The position numbers were made by a program, and so were the translations under genes. The notes below the pieces were generated by a model that saw only the letters and a program-made list of their open reading frames with translations, did no database searches and was not told the origin of the DNA. A DNA stretch of 64,000 bases from Pedobacter frigidisoli (GTDB lineage Bacteria > Bacteroidota > Bacteroidia > Sphingobacteriales > Sphingobacteriaceae): the NCBI RefSeq assembly GCF_004331675.1, contig NZ_SJSN01000011.1, forward strand, positions 62,001-126,000, in the 5' to 3' direction. This document shows, piece after piece, positions 40,611 to 50,377 of the stretch; the first letter of the stretch is position 1, and every line of letters begins with the position of its first letter.

Positions 40611-42559
40611 TATCCCTCAGCCTGTGCCAACTTGCTATGCCTATAACCGTACGCAAAGTACACCACTAAGCCTATTACCAGCCATATCCCAAAACCAATC
40701 CAATTAGAAATACCTAGTTCGCACATCATGTAGAGGCAACTAATTAACCCTAAAACAGGAATTAGCGATAGGTTTTTGGTGATGCAGTAATAAGAAATCA
40801 CCACACAAATGATTAGGAAAATCCACATCGGGATTTTATGTTTGAACAAGCTCCAACCACTTTCATATTTTTTTTCCATAGAAACATTTGATGCAGAAAT
40901 AAACTGCTCGTAACGATCTGCGGGAAGCGCACTCAAGTAAGATTCAGCATCAACTTTATCAGCCAATATAATCTGTGGAGCTGCATTTCTTACAATTTCT
41001 TCTTTCACTATTCTCAGCTCATCGCCACTTAAGGATGTTACGAAATTTACTGTTGTAACAGTTTTTGGAGAATTAAGCAAGAAAGATTTAGTCTCCTTTC
41101 CATATTGGGTAAATGCAAATGCAATGGCTGCTACAAAGGCTATAGGAACAATAAATTTACTATTGGCATAAGGAATTTTAAATTTACCACGCTGTACATC
41201 CGGACGGTTTTGTAGCACCAAAACGCCTGCGCAAACCAGCACAAATGCGAATAAGGTTCCTATTGAGCAAAGATCTGTTACGATGGTTAAATTCATAAAT
41301 AAGGATGGAACAGCAACCACAAAACCAACCACTATAGTTGCAAATGATGGCGTTTTATATTTTGGGTGAATTTTTGAAAAAGATTTCGGCAATAAACCAT
41401 CTCTGCTCATGCTCATCCAAATACGAGGTTGACCCATTTGGAAAACCAAAAGCACACTTGCCATCGCAAATACAGCACTTACGGCAATAATTCCACTCAT
41501 TAATTTTAGATTGATTTGATCGAATACAAATGCCAGCGGATCGCCTACAGCAAGTGTATCTGATTTTACGATTCCGGTTAAAACTAAAGCAATGGCCACA
41601 TATAAAATGGTACAGATGATAATTGCCCACATCATTCCACGAGGTAAATCGCGTTGCGGATTCTTACATTCTTCGGCAGTTGTAGAAATGGCATCGAAAC
41701 CGATGTAAGCAAAAAATACCGCTGAAACACCTTTTAATACGCCCGAAACACCATTGGGTGCAAATGGATTCCAGTTTTTAGTATCTACATAAAAAATACC
41801 GACTGCCAATACCAAAAGAATTACAGCAAGTTTAACTACAACCATCGCATTACTGGCATTTCGGCTTTCCTTCATACCTCGGTAAATTAACCAGGTAATC
41901 AAGATGATAATTCCCAAAGCTGGAATATCAGCAACCAAATGGAAGCTTCCAATTTGCGGTGCAGTAAGCCAAGCATTATTCGCTAAAGTGGTTGCAGCAT
42001 CTAAATCGGCTAGGTTTTTACCGGCAGCTAATAAAGCTTCAGCATGTTTATGTCCGTTGTAGGCACTCAAGTAATCCATCGTCATCCAATCTGGAACGTG
42101 GATACTGTCTATTCCGAGAAATGGTATTTTGATGCTAGAGAGCAGTCCTGTAAAATAATCCGACCAGGAAATGGCTACCGTAATGTTACCGATAGAGTAT
42201 TCCATAATCAGCGACCAACCAATAATCCAGGCCACTAATTCTCCAAAAGCAACATAAGAATAAGTATAAGCACTCCCAGAAACTGGCACCATCGATGCAA
42301 ATTCTGCGTAGGCAAATGCTGCAAAACTACAAGCAACAGCAGTAAAAATAAATAAGAATATTACCGCCGGACCACCATCTGCACTTGCCTTACCAATGGT
42401 GCTAAAAATACCAGCTCCAATAATTGCTGCAATACCAAAAGCTGTTAAATCTCGTACGCCGAGGGTTTTATGTAAGGTATTTTCGTGGTCGCCATAGCCG
42501 TTTGCCGCATCTTTTAATATCTTGGAAATAGATTTCTTTCTGAATAGCTTTTCGAACAT
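40610..42559 (-). CDS. APC superfamily amino acid permease
   Basis: This 649-residue transporter begins with a cytoplasmic N-terminus and the APC motif LGVRDLTAFGIAAIIGAGIFS. About twelve membrane helices follow, including AEFASMVPVSGSAYTYSYVA, VFFAYIGFDAISTTAEECKN and PRGMMWAIIICT, the latter typical of cationic amino acid transporters. A roughly 100-residue hydrophilic insert (about residues 480-575) precedes two final helices, longer than in most APC members. The substrate is likely a cationic amino acid. Its stop overlaps the RAYT start codon. A -7 box lies 23 nt before the ATG. Confidence 0.9.
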   Translation of the reverse strand: MFEKLFRKKSISKILKDAANGYGDHENTLHKTLGVRDLTAFGIAAIIGAGIFSTIGKASADGGPAVIFLFIFTAVACSFAAFAYAEFASMVPVSGSAYTYSYVAFGELVAWIIGWSLIMEYSIGNITVAISWSDYFTGLLSSIKIPFLGIDSIHVPDWMTMDYLSAYNGHKHAEALLAAGKNLADLDAATTLANNAWLTAPQIGSFHLVADIPALGIIILITWLIYRGMKESRNASNAMVVVKLAVILLVLAVGIFYVDTKNWNPFAPNGVSGVLKGVSAVFFAYIGFDAISTTAEECKNPQRDLPRGMMWAIIICTILYVAIALVLTGIVKSDTLAVGDPLAFVFDQINLKLMSGIIAVSAVFAMASVLLVFQMGQPRIWMSMSRDGLLPKSFSKIHPKYKTPSFATIVVGFVVAVPSLFMNLTIVTDLCSIGTLFAFVLVCAGVLVLQNRPDVQRGKFKIPYANSKFIVPIAFVAAIAFAFTQYGKETKSFLLNSPKTVTTVNFVTSLSGDELRIVKEEIVRNAAPQIILADKVDAESYLSALPADRYEQFISASNVSMEKKYESGWSLFKHKIPMWIFLIICVVISYYCITKNLSLIPVLGLISCLYMMCELGISNWIGFGIWLVIGLVVYFAYGYRHSKLAQAEG

Positions 42560-42582
42560 CTGTGTTTGGTTGTTGTATTCCT

Positions 42583-42590
42583 CAAACTTA
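42583..42590 (-). promoter_or_regulatory. Candidate -7 box for the APC permease gene
   Basis: TAAGTTTG on the minus strand matches TAnnTTTG, 23 nt before the ATG at 42559. Confidence 0.5.
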
Positions 42591-42789
42591 TAAAAATATC
42601 AGTTAAAAACGTTTAAAGGGAGATATAAATTTCATTGTATCCACTTTAATGGAATAAAAAATGGTTTTTTATGATTGATTTAGCAACTAAAGTGCTATGG
42701 AAATTACCTCTTGAAAGTAAAAATTGAGGCTGAAATGTAATCTGTTTGTGTTTATTTGAAAAGTATCATTTTATGTGTTCTTAGAAAGT

Positions 42790-42797
42790 TAATTTTG
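42790..42797 (+). promoter_or_regulatory. Candidate -7 box for the MFS gene
   Basis: TAATTTTG matches TAnnTTTG, 62 nt before the ATG at 42860. Confidence 0.45.
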
Positions 42798-42859
42798 CCA
42801 CCTCATCAATATCCAGAGAGAAATTAGCCCTTTCGCTAAGTAACTTTCCATATTTTAAA

Positions 42860-44080
42860 ATGACTTCATCAACAATCAATTCTCCATACATTAAAGAAAA
42901 ATATCAAGGTATAGCAACAATATTGGCCTTTGCATTGATTCCACTTTCTGGTTTTGCTACAGATATCTACATTCCATCGTTGCCAACTATGGCTGGCGAA
43001 ATGAGCGTGAGTAATGTTCAAGTTCAATTAACTTTAAGTATTTTTTTGATCAGTTATGGTGTAGCACAGTTGTTTGTTGGTAGTCTGTTAGATAGCTTTG
43101 GACGTTATAAAATTTGTTTGTATGCCTTATTGGTTTTTGCCGCTGCAAGTATCATTATCGCCATTACGCACAATATCTACCTCATCTATTTTATGAGGAT
43201 TATCCACGGTCTTTCAGTTGGGGCTATTGTGGTAGCCAAGCGAGCCTACTTTGTCGATTTATTCTCAGGCGATAAACTCAAGCACTATTTGAGCCTATTC
43301 TCAATCATCTGGTCTACCGGACCAATCATTGCACCATTTGTGGGCGGTTATTTGCAAACTGCATTTGGTTGGGAATCTAACTTTTATTTTTTAGCTGGTT
43401 TTGCACTCGTTTTTGCCCTGTTGGAATTTGTTTTCAGTGGCGAAACGTTAAAACATTTCACTGCTTTTCAAATTAAAAATATCACTAGGATTTATATCGA
43501 TATGATTAAAACCACCAGCTTTACTTTAGGCATTGTAATGCTTGGGTTGGCTTATTGTATGGTGATGGTTTACAATATGACGGGACCTTTCATTATCGAA
43601 CACGAATTAAAATATTCTCCAATTATTGCGGGTTATAGCTCTTTAGTTTTGGGTTTCGCGTGGATGGTTGGCGGCTTTATTGGGAAAGCAACTATTAATA
43701 GACCATTTTTTAAGCGACTAATGATTAACTCTTTGATGCAAGTTGTTTTCGTAATCGCGATGATAATCAGTTTAAATTTCGTTTCCAATCTTTGGTCGCT
43801 GATCTTTTTTGCTTTCTTGATTCACATCGGAGCAGGCTTTACTTTTAACAACTACTTCACCTTTTGTTTAAGCAAATTTCCGAAAAATGCAGGTATTGCT
43901 GGCGGCTTAACCGGAGGAATAACCTATGTTATTGTTTCATTCTTGAGTTATGCCATTGTGAATTTTGTGCCAGCGAAAGATGAAAGAAATCTCAGCTATA
44001 GCTATTTAATTATGATTCTCTTATCGGTTATCGTAATGTTTATTATTCTTAAAATGAAGAAACCTAGCGAAGATTTATAA
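42860..44080 (+). CDS. MFS transporter, Bcr/CflA-like drug exporter
   Basis: This 406-residue protein has twelve predicted membrane helices. The Bcr/CflA signature is present: FATDIYIPSLPTMAGEM after helix 1, QLFVGSLLDSFGRYKI between helices 2 and 3 (MFS motif A), and the GPIIAPFVGGYLQTAFGWE segment of helix 5. Such proteins export drugs or metabolites with proton antiport; the substrate is unknown. It is convergent with the TonB-dependent receptor gene, with only 3 bp between the stops, and divergent from the APC permease. Confidence 0.9.
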   Translation: MTSSTINSPYIKEKYQGIATILAFALIPLSGFATDIYIPSLPTMAGEMSVSNVQVQLTLSIFLISYGVAQLFVGSLLDSFGRYKICLYALLVFAAASIIIAITHNIYLIYFMRIIHGLSVGAIVVAKRAYFVDLFSGDKLKHYLSLFSIIWSTGPIIAPFVGGYLQTAFGWESNFYFLAGFALVFALLEFVFSGETLKHFTAFQIKNITRIYIDMIKTTSFTLGIVMLGLAYCMVMVYNMTGPFIIEHELKYSPIIAGYSSLVLGFAWMVGGFIGKATINRPFFKRLMINSLMQVVFVIAMIISLNFVSNLWSLIFFAFLIHIGAGFTFNNYFTFCLSKFPKNAGIAGGLTGGITYVIVSFLSYAIVNFVPAKDERNLSYSYLIMILLSVIVMFIILKMKKPSEDL

Positions 44081-44083
44081 CCA

Positions 44084-46510
44084 TTATTTTATTCTACGTT
44101 CCTCATCTGTTACACTGGTTTTGCGATCTCTTGTTGCTTTTATGCTGTTACTGCCAAAAGTATAATTTAAACTAAACCTAAAAATTCTGCTTTCTTGTTT
44201 TTGGCTTAGACTATAATTTAAATTCGATAACGCACTGCTAATCCTACCTATCCGGCTATTAAAAATATCATTTATAGCGAATTTCAAGTTTAATCTTTTA
44301 TCGATAAACGATTTTTTTAAACCGAAATCTATTTCGTAATAAGGTTTAATGGCATAAGTTCCATAAATCTGTGCCGATGCAAATTCTCCAGAAAGTTCGG
44401 CAGAGGCTGATGGCGTGATGGTAAAATTATGACTGCTGTTTAAATTAAAGTTTACCTTTTTTCTATCGTAATCTGTGCCACCTAAATTTGCTGATTTTAT
44501 TTGGTTATAGGTACTTGTAACGGTGTTATCCATGCTCCAGAATTTTGATATTGTTGTTGGATAGCCGATCGTTAAATCGTAGGAAAACTGCTTATCTAAA
44601 TTCTGTACGGTTTGATAAAGTATCTTTTTCTCATCATCAGGAAGCAAAACATCAATAATTAAATTGCTCGTAATGCTGTATCCTAATGAAATATTGAGCT
44701 CTTTTTTGTAGTTATAAGAAAGTTGAAACGCATTAGTATATTGCGGATTTAGAAATGGATTTCCTTGACTGAAAGTATATAAATCTACGAAATACACGAA
44801 AGGATTGAGCGATTTGTAATCAGGCCTGTCGATTCTTCTACTGTAAGAAAAACCTAATTGATTATTTTCTGATAACGTTTGATTGATCGATAAGCTCGGA
44901 AAAAAATCGAAGTAACTTCGTTTAACAACTTTTTGTTCGTTAACAGAATTGCCTTTCGAATTGGTTTGCTCGGTTCTCAAACCTATTTCTATACCCGTTG
45001 ATACGAAATCGTGTTTAAAATTGGCATAAGCGGCATTTATATTTTCCTCGTAAATGAATCGATTGCTTCTTGTTAAATCATTTTGCCATTGAGAGGTGAT
45101 TAAATTCTCAAATCTGAAATCATTATCTGTGCTTACCCAGCTACTTTTCAATCCAAAATCGAATTTTGTTTTATCATTTAACGGTAATGAATAATCAATT
45201 TTTGCCGCTTTAATTTTTATCATTGATGGCGTTAAGTTTCTGAAAATTAAAGGGATTTTGTACTGGAAACCATCCGTATCAGAAAAATAATTATTGTAAA
45301 CGGTATATTCTTCGCTGCGGTACTGAGCGTAATCTAAATCAACAGAGAATTCCTGCCCAAGTGTATCAATAACAGATTTAAAATTTAGATTATAGGCTTG
45401 GTTTTTATATTTACTTGAGGATGGATTATCCGCTAGGATAGTAGAATCAATTTTTGTAAAACTCGTTCCAATATCGGTGAAACCGTTAGAGCTATCATGT
45501 CCATTGTTGAAATAACCAGTGGTTAAAAAGCCGATGATATTCTTTTCATTTATAGAAAAATCTGCTCCAAGTTTGTAATTGTTATTGTGAAGAGAACGTA
45601 TCTGAGTGTTATATTGATGAAAGAAAGTATTGGAAAACCCATCATTTGTGACTCTGTCGATATTCAAATCCTCCTGATATTTATTGTTATTGTTAGCAAA
45701 ATTCCCAAAAATGTTTAAATTTTTATCTCTATGGTTGAGTGAAATTCCAGCATCACTTTTAGGGTTTTTCCCGTAGCCAAAACCTAGATCGATATTTCCA
45801 TTTGTGCCAAAACCCGAATTCTTTTTTAATTTGATGTTGATTATTCCTGCATTTCCCTCTGCATCATATTTAGCTGATGGATTAGTAATTAATTCAATTG
45901 ATTTCAGCTCACTGCTGTTAAGAGATTTCAGTCGTATTGCTAACTGTTCGTTCGAGAGAAAGGTAGATTTTCCATCAATCAACACATTAACGCCCGATTT
46001 TCCTTTCACGCTGATCACTCCATCTTGATTAACCGAAACACCTGGTATTTTGGCTAAAACCTCAAGAGCCGTATTTCCTGTTGCAACAATACTGCTCTCT
46101 ACATTCATTACCGTTTTGTCGGCGAATCTTTCAATTAATGGTTTTTTAATTGATACGCTAACGCTGCCTAAGTTTTTAGAATCACTGGCAAGTATGATGT
46201 TTTTATTGATGGATAATTGATTGTGATTGATTTCAAATTTTTCACTTTTTGGTGAATAACCTACTGCGGTTACTTCAATCAGATATTTTCCAATTGATAA
46301 GTTTTTAAAACCAAATTTTCCTTGGTCGTTCGAAAATGTCTTTTTCGAAATTGTAGAATCTTTTAGATCTTTAAGGATGATTGTCGCTGAGATTAATTTA
46401 CTATTTTCATCAGTAACTAAACCCAAAATCTTTCCATTTTTATCCTGAGCCTTTACCTGAGATAGAAAAAAAACAAATAGAAATATGAAAAACATAGAGA
46501 TTTGTTTCAT
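44084..46510 (-). CDS. TonB-dependent receptor with carboxypeptidase-regulatory-like domain
   Basis: This 808-residue outer-membrane protein has a signal peptide (to SQVKAQ), a CarboxypepD_reg-like domain (about residues 25-110, ILGLVTDENSKLISATIILK and KYLIEVTAVGYSPKSE), a plug domain with VLAKIPGVSVNQDGVISVKG and NVLIDGKSTFLSNEQLAIRL, and an outer-membrane beta-barrel (OMP_b-brl_3 type). Unlike SusC it has no GYGT TonB box and no SusD partner. It may take up siderophores, peptides or other ligands; none can be assigned. It stands alone. Confidence 0.9.
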   Translation of the reverse strand: MKQISMFFIFLFVFFLSQVKAQDKNGKILGLVTDENSKLISATIILKDLKDSTISKKTFSNDQGKFGFKNLSIGKYLIEVTAVGYSPKSEKFEINHNQLSINKNIILASDSKNLGSVSVSIKKPLIERFADKTVMNVESSIVATGNTALEVLAKIPGVSVNQDGVISVKGKSGVNVLIDGKSTFLSNEQLAIRLKSLNSSELKSIELITNPSAKYDAEGNAGIINIKLKKNSGFGTNGNIDLGFGYGKNPKSDAGISLNHRDKNLNIFGNFANNNNKYQEDLNIDRVTNDGFSNTFFHQYNTQIRSLHNNNYKLGADFSINEKNIIGFLTTGYFNNGHDSSNGFTDIGTSFTKIDSTILADNPSSSKYKNQAYNLNFKSVIDTLGQEFSVDLDYAQYRSEEYTVYNNYFSDTDGFQYKIPLIFRNLTPSMIKIKAAKIDYSLPLNDKTKFDFGLKSSWVSTDNDFRFENLITSQWQNDLTRSNRFIYEENINAAYANFKHDFVSTGIEIGLRTEQTNSKGNSVNEQKVVKRSYFDFFPSLSINQTLSENNQLGFSYSRRIDRPDYKSLNPFVYFVDLYTFSQGNPFLNPQYTNAFQLSYNYKKELNISLGYSITSNLIIDVLLPDDEKKILYQTVQNLDKQFSYDLTIGYPTTISKFWSMDNTVTSTYNQIKSANLGGTDYDRKKVNFNLNSSHNFTITPSASAELSGEFASAQIYGTYAIKPYYEIDFGLKKSFIDKRLNLKFAINDIFNSRIGRISSALSNLNYSLSQKQESRIFRFSLNYTFGSNSIKATRDRKTSVTDEERRIK

Positions 46511-46855
46511 GTTAATTAGATAGCCTGATGATTAGTATTTCCTTATCTGAAGAAATAATTCCACTAAACTAAATCATTAGGTTTATCAAGATGAGCATTT
46601 TAACAATGTTTAACTTAATTAACAAAATTTTACAATTAGTATTCTTAAAAACTTAAATAATTGAAATGCTATTAAACTGGATTTTATCTATGGGAGATAT
46701 ATTCTAGATTTATATTTCTCAATTTTTTTCTCCCGTAGGTTTTTTTTAGAAAATCTTAATTCCCAATGAGAAAAAAACAAAAAAAAATCCCAGCATTATG
46801 CTGCGACTTTCCCTTTACTTAAAACAAGTTTATATTTATAGAATTGAACCTAAAC
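46511..46855. other. Intergenic region between the TonB receptor and pepF
   Basis: This 345-bp AT-rich stretch carries the presumed promoter of the receptor gene (not resolved) and, near the pepF end, a weak terminator (46780-46803). Long T/A runs occur at 46730-46790. No ORF was found. Confidence 0.5.
46780..46803 (-). terminator. Weak terminator after pepF
   Basis: On the minus strand CAGCATAATGCTG (5-bp stem, 3-nt loop) is followed by a T-rich run (GGATTTTTTTTT). It lies about 50 nt after the pepF stop. Confidence 0.5.
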
Positions 46856-48562
46856 CTATCCTAATTTATCCAGCTCTTCTTTTACAAAAGCTGCCAATTC
46901 TTTAACATATTCTGCACTGAAATCGAATTTGATTCCTGCGGTTTCGTAAATCTCATTCATCGGTTTGGTGTAACCTAAAGAAAGTGCTGCTAAATATTGC
47001 TCCAAAGCTTTTTCTGAGTTTTCCTTGTAATTTTTCCAAACTGCAATGGCACCTAATTGTGCAATGGCATATTCAATGTAGTAAAAAGGAACCTCGAATA
47101 AGTGTAATTGCTTTTGCCAAACGTTTCCAAATTCATGGTCTAAATCTGTCCAATCTGCAAAGCCAGCTCCAAAACGATTGTAAATCTGTTTAAAGGTTTC
47201 CTCACGATCGGCGGCTGTATGCTCCGGATTGGTGTAAATCCAATGTTGAAACTGATCGATTACGGCAACCCAAGGCAAGGTTTTCAAAACATCGGCCAAT
47301 TGCTCTTTTTTGGCACGATTTAAATCTTCTGCATTATCGAAATAAACATGCCAATTATCCATAGAAATCAATTCCATACTCATCGATGCCAGTTCAGCAA
47401 CTTCCGACGGACAATGTTTAAAATCGTTCAATTCTAAATTTGCCGTTAAGAAAGTGTGTATTGCATGACCGCCCTCATGTACCATTGTGGTTAAATCACG
47501 AAGTGAGTTAGCCGAATTCATAAAAATAAATGGCGCTCCGGTTTCAGCCAAAGGATAGTTGTAACCACCTGGCGCCTTACCTTTTCTGCTTTCTACATCG
47601 AAGAGATTATTGGCTTTCATCATAGCCAATTTATCGCCCAACTTTTCATCAATGGCATTAAAACAAGCAATACTTTTATCGATTAATTCAGTTCCATTAT
47701 TAAAAGGCTTTAATGCTGGCTTTCCACTTACGCTCACTTCTAAATCCCAAGGTTTTAGCGTTTCTAAACCCAAAGCCTCGCGACGTTTTTCTGCCTGTTC
47801 TTTCAAGATTGGAACAATTTCCTTTTCAATGGCATTGGCAAAATCATAGCAATCTTGTGGCGTGTAATCAAAACGACCTAAAGCCTGAAACATATAGTCG
47901 CGGTAGTTTTCGAAACCTGCATTTAAGGCAACTTGATTACGCAGTTTGATTAATTCATCAAATAGAATATTCAAATCATCTTTATCAATTAAACGACGTT
48001 GTTGAATCGTTTTCCAAGCATTTTCCCTAACCTCACGGTTCAAATCCTTAATAAATATAGAGGCTTGTTCAAGTGTGTATTCCTGACCATTAATCTCCAC
48101 ACTCATTGCGCCCGTGATGCCTTGATATTTTTGTTGCTTTACCTGTAATTGGGTAAACAATTCGATATTTTCATCACGATAAATCTCTAGTGCTTTCTTT
48201 ATCGCTCTGCTGTAAACAAAATATTTTTCCTTGTCTAAATCATCCATAAAAGGACTCTCAACAAATTTTTTGTTTAAATCGTTAGCTAATGGAGAGATTC
48301 TAGGTTCGATCTCTTCTGCAAAATATTGGAAATTTTTAACCAATTCCTCGTTTGCTGTATCGCAGCTCATTTTAATATATCGCCAAGCAAAATCTTCTTC
48401 AAGCGCAGCTTCTAGTTCAGAACGATCTTTTAACCATATTTCTAATTCAATACCGCTATTAATTTCGCGATTTTGCAATTCTGTAAAAAGTGGCGCTAAG
48501 CCATCCCAAGAAATCGCTAAATCTTGAGGAATATATGTTCTAGGTTTTTTGCTAATAATCAT
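46856..48562 (-). CDS. pepF: M3 family oligoendopeptidase
   Basis: This 568-residue cytoplasmic zinc peptidase cleaves short peptides. The family zinc motif HEGGHAIHTF is at about residue 364, followed by the third ligand in ELASMSMELISMDNW. The N-terminal helical region and length fit the PepF/M3B group rather than thimet oligopeptidase. It lacks a signal peptide. It stands between the TonB receptor and the UbiA gene, both on the same strand, with 102 bp to the latter. The gene symbol reflects family membership and not a proven substrate range. Confidence 0.92.
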   Translation of the reverse strand: MIISKKPRTYIPQDLAISWDGLAPLFTELQNREINSGIELEIWLKDRSELEAALEEDFAWRYIKMSCDTANEELVKNFQYFAEEIEPRISPLANDLNKKFVESPFMDDLDKEKYFVYSRAIKKALEIYRDENIELFTQLQVKQQKYQGITGAMSVEINGQEYTLEQASIFIKDLNREVRENAWKTIQQRRLIDKDDLNILFDELIKLRNQVALNAGFENYRDYMFQALGRFDYTPQDCYDFANAIEKEIVPILKEQAEKRREALGLETLKPWDLEVSVSGKPALKPFNNGTELIDKSIACFNAIDEKLGDKLAMMKANNLFDVESRKGKAPGGYNYPLAETGAPFIFMNSANSLRDLTTMVHEGGHAIHTFLTANLELNDFKHCPSEVAELASMSMELISMDNWHVYFDNAEDLNRAKKEQLADVLKTLPWVAVIDQFQHWIYTNPEHTAADREETFKQIYNRFGAGFADWTDLDHEFGNVWQKQLHLFEVPFYYIEYAIAQLGAIAVWKNYKENSEKALEQYLAALSLGYTKPMNEIYETAGIKFDFSAEYVKELAAFVKEELDKLG

Positions 48563-48664
48563 AAATCTATTAAATTATTGAATTTTGAATGAGTGATTGA
48601 TTTCAGCATGATTTTTAGAAAGGCAACATTCTCTAATTCAATCATTCAAAACTCACTCATTGAA

Positions 48665-49522
48665 TTATTTCGATCTTATGTATGCATCAATCAAAAAGCA
48701 AATGGCAAATACAACCGATGCGTAACCGTTTAAAGTTTGAAATGCTCTATTTACTTTACTGATGTCGTTTGGTTTTACAAGTAAGTGTTGGTAAATCAGC
48801 ATCGAGCAGAAAAATACGATCCCTACATAATAAACCCAGCTAAATTGGGTGAAAAACACAGGAAGAATAACGCAGGTTGCCGACAAAATATGCAGTAAAA
48901 CTGAAACATTTAACGCATTTTTTATGCCAAGTGCCGATGGAATAGAATGCAATTTTTCATCACGATCAAAATCTTCATCTTGTAAAGCGTAAATAATATC
49001 AAAGCCACTCACCCAAAATAGTACCGTTAGTGAATATAAAACGGGCACTAAAGCAAAATGACCAGTTACGGCAATATAGGCGCCAATAGGAGCTAGGGAT
49101 AAACCCAAACCCAAAACCAAGTGGCAAAGTGCCGTAAACCTTTTGGTATAACTGTAAAATAATACTACAAATAAAGCAACTGGCGATAAATAGAAGCACA
49201 GTGGATTAATAAAGTAGGTTGCAACGGCAAATAGAATGCAATTTATAATTACAAAAATCAAGGCCTCGTTTGCAGAAACCTTACCAGCGGGAATATCTCG
49301 CATTTTGGTGCGTGGGTTTTTCGCATCGATATCTCTATCCAAATATCTGTTAAAAGCCATCGCCGAATTGCGTGCGAACACCATGCACAGCAAAACCAAT
49401 ATCAGTTTATGCCATTCAAAAGGATTATTGGTTGGGGTTACGCCTAAAAAGAAACCGATCATTGCAAACGGTAATGCAAAAACCGAGTGTGCGAATAATA
49501 CGAGTGAAAAGTATTTTTTCAT
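48665..49522 (-). CDS. UbiA-like prenyltransferase
   Basis: This 285-residue membrane enzyme has about eight helices and the two aspartate motifs of UbiA-type prenyltransferases: FNRYLDRDIDAKNPRTKMRD (NRxxDxxxD) and LQDEDFDRDEKLHSI (DxxxD). It attaches a polyprenyl chain to an aromatic ring. The menaquinone methyltransferase gene menG lies about 0.9 kb away, which favours a role in menaquinone synthesis: either the MenA or the futalosine-pathway MqnP type. Database names such as 4-hydroxybenzoate octaprenyltransferase may be misleading, as this phylum uses menaquinone. It is on the same strand as engB. Confidence 0.87.
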   Translation of the reverse strand: MKKYFSLVLFAHSVFALPFAMIGFFLGVTPTNNPFEWHKLILVLLCMVFARNSAMAFNRYLDRDIDAKNPRTKMRDIPAGKVSANEALIFVIINCILFAVATYFINPLCFYLSPVALFVVLFYSYTKRFTALCHLVLGLGLSLAPIGAYIAVTGHFALVPVLYSLTVLFWVSGFDIIYALQDEDFDRDEKLHSIPSALGIKNALNVSVLLHILSATCVILPVFFTQFSWVYYVGIVFFCSMLIYQHLLVKPNDISKVNRAFQTLNGYASVVFAICFLIDAYIRSK

Positions 49523-49585
49523 TTATTGATATACGAATATTCTATAGATGAGATTTTCGGCTTGCGAACCGAAAAATCAGACTGC

Positions 49586-50209
49586 TTAAAACTTTTTATA
49601 ATCTATCGGGACTACAAAATCCTTGTTCACTTCAAAAATAAAATCCAGAACTTCATCTTTTCCGGTTCCTTTTTCTGCTGATGAAATGAAAGTTGCAGGA
49701 ATTTCCTCAAAAAAATCACCCAACTTTTTCTTAAAAGCGGCAACATTTTTTTGTGTTGTGGTCATTCCTTGTTTATCGGCTTTGGTAAATATGAGCGAAA
49801 ATGGAATTCCTTTTTCCCCTAACCAATAACAAAATTCAATATCAATTTGTTGCGGATCTAAACGACTATCAAGTAAAACGAAAATGCATTGTAGGCTTTC
49901 TCTTTTAGTGATGTAGGCACGAATAAATTTCTCCCATTTTTCTCTGCTTGTTTTAGAAACTTTCGCATAACCATAACCTGGTAAATCGACAATGTACCAC
50001 TTCTCATTAATTAAGAAGTGATTTATTAATTGCGTTTTACCTGGTCTTTGAGATGTTTTTGCCAAGCCATGTTGATTAACCAACATGTTTATTAAAGAAG
50101 ATTTGCCCACATTAGATCGGCCAATAAAAGCATATTCGGGCATAGTTGGTGCCGGTAAAGCCGAAATTTGGGTGTTGCTGCAAACAAATGTTGCCGTTTT
50201 GATAACCAT
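49586..50209 (-). CDS. engB: Ribosome biogenesis GTPase EngB (YihA/YsxC)
   Basis: This 207-residue GTPase has all the G motifs: G1 GRSNVGKSSLIN (about residues 31-42), G2 TSQRPGKTQLI, G3 DLPGYGYAKV and G4 FTKADK. It helps assemble the large ribosomal subunit. The ATG at 50209 follows a -7 box by only 4 nt, so the mRNA is probably leaderless. It is divergent from menG. Confidence 0.94.
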   Translation of the reverse strand: MVIKTATFVCSNTQISALPAPTMPEYAFIGRSNVGKSSLINMLVNQHGLAKTSQRPGKTQLINHFLINEKWYIVDLPGYGYAKVSKTSREKWEKFIRAYITKRESLQCIFVLLDSRLDPQQIDIEFCYWLGEKGIPFSLIFTKADKQGMTTTQKNVAAFKKKLGDFFEEIPATFISSAEKGTGKDEVLDFIFEVNKDFVVPIDYKKF

Positions 50210-50213
50210 GGGG

Positions 50214-50221
50214 CAAAGGTA
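50214..50221 (-). promoter_or_regulatory. -7 box 4 nt before the engB ATG
   Basis: TACCTTTG on the minus strand matches TAnnTTTG and ends 4 nt before the ATG at 50209. Confidence 0.6.
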
Positions 50222-50361
50222 AGGTTTTGAGTCGGAAGTCCGAAGACCGAAGTCTTGAGTCCAAATTGAATAATCTCGTGGAAATGTAAATTTTATATTT
50301 TTACCTTGTTTTTAGCATCCCAGACTCTGAACTCCCGACTAAAGACTCCGGACTTTTTCTC

Positions 50362-50369
50362 TATCTTTG
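50362..50369 (+). promoter_or_regulatory. -7 box 8 nt before the menG ATG
   Basis: TATCTTTG matches TAnnTTTG and ends 8 nt before ATG 50378. It lies inside the upstream open part of the frame, confirming the downstream ATG as the start. Confidence 0.6.
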
Positions 50370-50377
50370 CCTATATC

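Larger units (their letters stand above)
42560..42859. other. Intergenic region between the APC permease and MFS genes
   Basis: This 300-bp stretch separates divergent genes. It holds a -7 box for the permease (minus, 42583-42590) and one for the MFS gene (plus, 42790-42797). No further ORF, hairpin or repeat was found. Confidence 0.6.
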
